A DNA stretch of 7,770 bases from UBA6136 sp044350805 (GTDB taxonomy: Bacteria > Pseudomonadota > Gammaproteobacteria > Methylococcales > Methylococcaceae), in NCBI GenBank assembly GCA_044350805.1, contig JBILGU010000058.1, positions 1 through 7,770 on the forward strand. Reading direction: 5' to 3'. How positions within the stretch are numbered: position 1 is the stretch's first letter; each line of letters starts with the position of its first letter. A program made the translations under genes and the position numbers. Of the stretch, positions 5,360 to 7,770 are shown piece after piece. The notes under the pieces are model-generated. The model saw only the letters and a list, made by a program, of their open reading frames with translations, did no database searches and had not been told where the DNA came from.

Positions 5360-7126
5360 TCACGACACTGGATCTTCACCCATTTTTAATGCCCGTACTG
5401 GTTCCTGTATTTTAAAGCAATACCTTGAAAGTACACTCACCAGGTCTTCTGGTTCGATCGGTTTTTTTAGAAGGTGCGTGATTCCGCTTTCCATGGCCTG
5501 GTGCTGTTGTTCCAAGGTCAGCCCACCCGTCACCGCGATGATCGGGAGATGGTTCAGTTTCAGTTGCTGGCGAATCTGGCGTGTTGCCTTGATGCCATCC
5601 ATGACGGGCATTTGGATATCCATGAGGACGGCATCAAAGCGCCGCGGTCTTGAGGCCAGTTGTTCAATGCCCTCCTGCCCGTTGGATGCGACCCTGCATT
5701 GGGCACCTTCGGATTCGAGAAGGGACTTGATGCTGTCTCGACTTTCCTCATCATCGTCCACGAGCAGAAAGCGGCAGCCCTCAAATTTATCGTGGCCCTC
5801 GTTAAACGAGTCGATGTCAGGGTGATTTGCGGCACAGGGAAGGGGGATGCTAAACCAGAAACTGCTGCCAATTCCTGGGGTACTTTGGACTCCAATGGAT
5901 CCCCCCATGAGTTCAACCAGACCCTTGGAGATGGAAAGTCCAAGTCCCGTCCCCTTAATCTTTGCCTGGGAATTCTGTCTTGTCTGTTTGAAGGGTTGGA
6001 ACAGGCTCGAAATCTCGTCAGCCGGAATCCCGCATCCCGTATCAGTGACCTCGAATCGAAGGGCACAGCATTGACGTGGGCGATGGAGGACAGATGCATT
6101 GATTTCGATCCGTCCCGCATCGGTAAATTTAATGGCGTTGCTTGAGAGATTGATCAGGACCTGTTCAATCCGTCGGCGGTCGCCGATCCACTCATCCGGT
6201 GTGTTGGCGTCACTCGAAGACACGAGTTCAAGGTTTTTTTCTTCTGCTGCGCCGCCCTGTAAAAGGTCGAGACTTTTGAGTAACTCACAGAGACTGAATG
6301 GTGCCGTTTCAAGGGTGATCTCACCGGCCTCGAGCTTTGAGTAATCCAGAACTTCATTCAACAGGGAGAGCATGACGGACGATGCTCGCCGGATTCTGGC
6401 CACCATGCCCTTCTGATTGTCATTTAATGGCGTTCTTTCTAGGAGATGCGAATTCACGCCAATGATGTTCATCGGATTTCTGATTTCATGACTCATGTGG
6501 GCCAGAAACTGATTCCGCATGGTGAGCGACTCCTCAAGCTCTGCCGTCCTCTGACTCACCATGCGTTCGAGCACCTCTTTGCTCGCTTCGCTGGCACGCA
6601 GCGTTTCGAGTCGCTCTGTCACATCAAGCACAATGGAATGGGCCCGGACAATACCATCCTCGCCATTGCGTTGTAGTCGCGTTGAAATGATTGCATCAAA
6701 CGTAGATCCATCTAAGCGGAGCAAAGGAATTTCACGCTCAATCATGGAGGTTTCCCGAAAGATCTCTTGAGGAGCCGATGCCATGTGTTTCGAGAACTCT
6801 TCGCCGATCATGCTTTCGGGATTTGGGTACCCCAAAAGCTTCGCCATGGCTTCGTTCGCATCCAGCCAGCGGCCCTCCTGGTCAAGGGATTGGTAGGCAA
6901 AAAGCTTGCACCATTGTGGATCCATTTCACAGTAGGGGCTTGGATTCGAGTCGCTCGGGTGGATGATGTACCTCCTCTTCAAAGCAATATTCCAATGAGG
7001 TGATTCGGTTAAATCCAGATCGTTTAAGGTCATCGTGCAGACCGTGAAGACGGGCGTCCCTGACCTCTCGGACTTATGAAACCCAGGATCGAATGGAAGA
7101 GGCATCCGTAAAGGTTCGCATGCCAC
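5360..7126 (-). CDS. Soluble hybrid histidine kinase (PAS-HisKA-HATPase-REC)
   Basis: 588 residues with no membrane segment, so a cytoplasmic sensor. The first 70 residues have no recognised domain. A PAS domain covers about 75-172 (LDANEAMAKLLGY, ending VLDVTER), then a short coiled-coil linker (175-205). In the HisKA domain the phosphorylated histidine is His213 (HMSHEIRNPMN). The HATPase has the N box (NLSSNAIKFT, Asn326 and Asn330), G1 (DTGCGIP, from 362) and G2 (GTGLGLSIS, from 392). The C-terminal receiver has an acidic pocket at Asp457-459, phospho-acceptor Asp503 (MDIQMPVMDG), Thr533 and Lys555. All key residues are present, so it should be active. No HPt domain or output regulator is in view, so the phosphate must pass to a partner elsewhere. 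The start is a GTG with GGAGGG 5 nt upstream (complement of 7132-7137). The signal sensed is unknown. Confidence 0.93.
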   Translation of the reverse strand: MACEPLRMPLPFDPGFHKSERSGTPVFTVCTMTLNDLDLTESPHWNIALKRRYIIHPSDSNPSPYCEMDPQWCKLFAYQSLDQEGRWLDANEAMAKLLGYPNPESMIGEEFSKHMASAPQEIFRETSMIEREIPLLRLDGSTFDAIISTRLQRNGEDGIVRAHSIVLDVTERLETLRASEASKEVLERMVSQRTAELEESLTMRNQFLAHMSHEIRNPMNIIGVNSHLLERTPLNDNQKGMVARIRRASSVMLSLLNEVLDYSKLEAGEITLETAPFSLCELLKSLDLLQGGAAEEKNLELVSSSDANTPDEWIGDRRRIEQVLINLSSNAIKFTDAGRIEINASVLHRPRQCCALRFEVTDTGCGIPADEISSLFQPFKQTRQNSQAKIKGTGLGLSISKGLVELMGGSIGVQSTPGIGSSFWFSIPLPCAANHPDIDSFNEGHDKFEGCRFLLVDDDEESRDSIKSLLESEGAQCRVASNGQEGIEQLASRPRRFDAVLMDIQMPVMDGIKATRQIRQQLKLNHLPIIAVTGGLTLEQQHQAMESGITHLLKKPIEPEDLVSVLSRYCFKIQEPVRALKMGEDPVS

Positions 7127-7386
7127 ATCGTCCCTCCGTGTGCGATGAGATGCAGAGAAATCTTACCTGGCCGTTTTTTTGTAGCAGGGAATCCTCTATG
7201 GGTTGGCAATTTATCTATAAATCCAAACCTATGATGCCGAAAGAAAGCCCAGGATGAGCACTAATGTATCGAGACGAAATCATAAGGGGGCGTAGCTACT
7301 TCTACGAATTTTGACGATGTCATCGCAGGGATAGTCTGAAGGGCCCTTTCATGAGCGAAGGTTTTTTCAGTTATTAGGAGATGGAA
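7127..7386. promoter_or_regulatory. Divergent spacer between the kinase and DUF2934 genes
   Basis: About 260 nt that must hold both promoters. It contains the kinase ribosome site (7132-7137), an AT-rich patch with TTGGCA (7203-7208), TATAAA (7216-7221) and TATGAT (7230-7235) whose spacings do not fit a standard promoter, a small stem CGTAG/CTACG (7291-7306), the palindrome AAGGGCCCTT (7339-7348), and a possible 8-codon leader frame at 7351-7377. I cannot assign a promoter with confidence. Confidence 0.35.
7351..7377 (+). CDS. Possible leader peptide MSEGFFSY
   Basis: Eight codons from ATG at 7351 to TAG at 7377. GAAGGG lies 7 nt upstream. The stop overlaps the AGGAG ribosome site (7376-7380) of the DUF2934 gene, so translation of the two could be coupled. 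A weak stem (CCTT with AAGG) followed by six T (7362-7367) falls inside it. This may be chance. Confidence 0.2.
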   Translation: MSEGFFSY

Positions 7387-7611
7387 ATGCGTCATAAAGA
7401 AACCAGTCAACCCAAAGTCAATGGTGGCTTTGGATCCATTGTTGCCGAGCAGGGTCTTGAGAACCGTGAGGAACAAATTGCCAAGGCAGCCTATTTCATC
7501 GCGCAGTCTCGGGGGTTCAGTGGAGATCATGCGCTCGATGACTGGCTTCAGGCCGAGGCCGAAATCAATGGGGAACATCCCGCCATGGACTCTCATCACG
7601 TTCGTCTTTGA
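7387..7611 (+). CDS. DUF2934 small protein
   Basis: 74-residue cytoplasmic protein with no signal peptide or membrane segment. The central part, about residues 27-60, matches the DUF2934 pattern: REEQIAKAAYFIAQSRGF followed by DDWLQAEAEI. The family is short, widespread in proteobacteria and without a known biochemical role; I infer none here. Two ATGs compete. The one at 7381 touches AGGAG (7376-7380) directly, whereas the one at 7387 has a normal 6-nt spacing, so I prefer 7387; the earlier start would add Met-Glu. It is divergent from the hybrid kinase, which suggests neighbouring promoters but does not prove a link. The N-terminal 25 residues are polar and probably flexible. Confidence 0.85.
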   Translation: MRHKETSQPKVNGGFGSIVAEQGLENREEQIAKAAYFIAQSRGFSGDHALDDWLQAEAEINGEHPAMDSHHVRL

Positions 7612-7679
7612 GAGCGGCATTGCTCACAGATTTTGAGGAAACCATTGGAATCCGCGCCTATCATTCCGCCCTCGGCTTC

Positions 7680-7697
7680 CATGCCTTAGTTGGCATG
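7680..7697 (+). terminator. Hairpin downstream of the DUF2934 gene
   Basis: CATGCC (7680-7685) and GGCATG (7692-7697) form a perfect 6-bp stem with loop TTAGTT, 68 nt after the stop. No T run follows, so a terminator role is uncertain. The remaining bases to the end of the window show no convincing gene. Confidence 0.25.
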
Positions 7698-7770
7698 ATC
7701 TTGGACGATTTTAGGCTCTCGGTTCGCGCTTCATCGGGCCCCTGACAGATCCTCGGAATTGCTCCCTTCG

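Noticed and set aside
7264..7314. 16-codon frame MYRDEIIRGRSYFYEF
   Set aside because: Too short to judge, only a weak AGGA upstream and no stop or start coupling to the next gene.
7261..7620. 119-codon minus-strand frame
   Set aside because: Antisense to the DUF2934 gene, whose family motif and ribosome site are clear; no ribosome site or known motif on this strand.
7620..7745. 41-residue frame starting with TTG after the DUF2934 gene
   Set aside because: The text looks partly protein-like (GIRAYHSALGFHALVGM), but it has only a TTG start with no ribosome site. A remnant is possible but unsupported.

Overview
The window looks like chromosomal DNA of a moderate-GC (about 50%) Gram-negative bacterium, probably a proteobacterium. 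The reasons are Sec-type signal peptides, a PAS-type hybrid kinase, a DUF2934 protein and a proteobacterial arrangement of arsenic genes. I cannot fix the genus from the sequence. I see no transposase, integrase, rRNA, tRNA or CRISPR array.

Layout. Bases 164-2317 are read on the minus strand: an MscS-family channel with a large periplasmic N-terminal part, followed by a small exported protein whose reading frame looks broken. Bases 2318-2542 are the divergent control region. Bases 2543-4896 are a compact plus-strand arsenic operon: arsR, arsI-like VOC metalloenzyme, thioredoxin-type arsC, acr3. It is closed by a strong hairpin at 4918-4942. Bases 4897-5359 are a 463-nt non-coding stretch between convergent genes. 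It holds terminator-like hairpins, an AT-rich segment, long inverted repeats and, right next to the following gene, three DnaA-box-like sites. Bases 5360-7126 (minus) encode a soluble PAS-HisKA-HATPase-REC hybrid histidine kinase with no partner gene in view. After a divergent spacer, bases 7387-7611 (plus) encode a small DUF2934 protein; the last 159 nt show no convincing gene.

How the genes work together. ArsR should repress the operon and release DNA on binding As(III). ArsC reduces arsenate to arsenite, and Acr3 exports arsenite across the inner membrane. The ArsI-like enzyme is expected to break the C-As bond of trivalent organoarsenicals, producing As(III) that Acr3 can also remove, so the operon would cover inorganic arsenate, arsenite and methylated arsenic. 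ArsR and ArsI both end in cysteine-rich tails. The channel, kinase and DUF2934 protein have no visible functional link to the operon.

Most worth a second look: the DnaA-box cluster with its AT-rich flank, the 8-C tract just after the acr3 start codon, the repeated 12-mer upstream of arsR, and the frameshifted small secreted protein. I found no clearly new multi-gene system.
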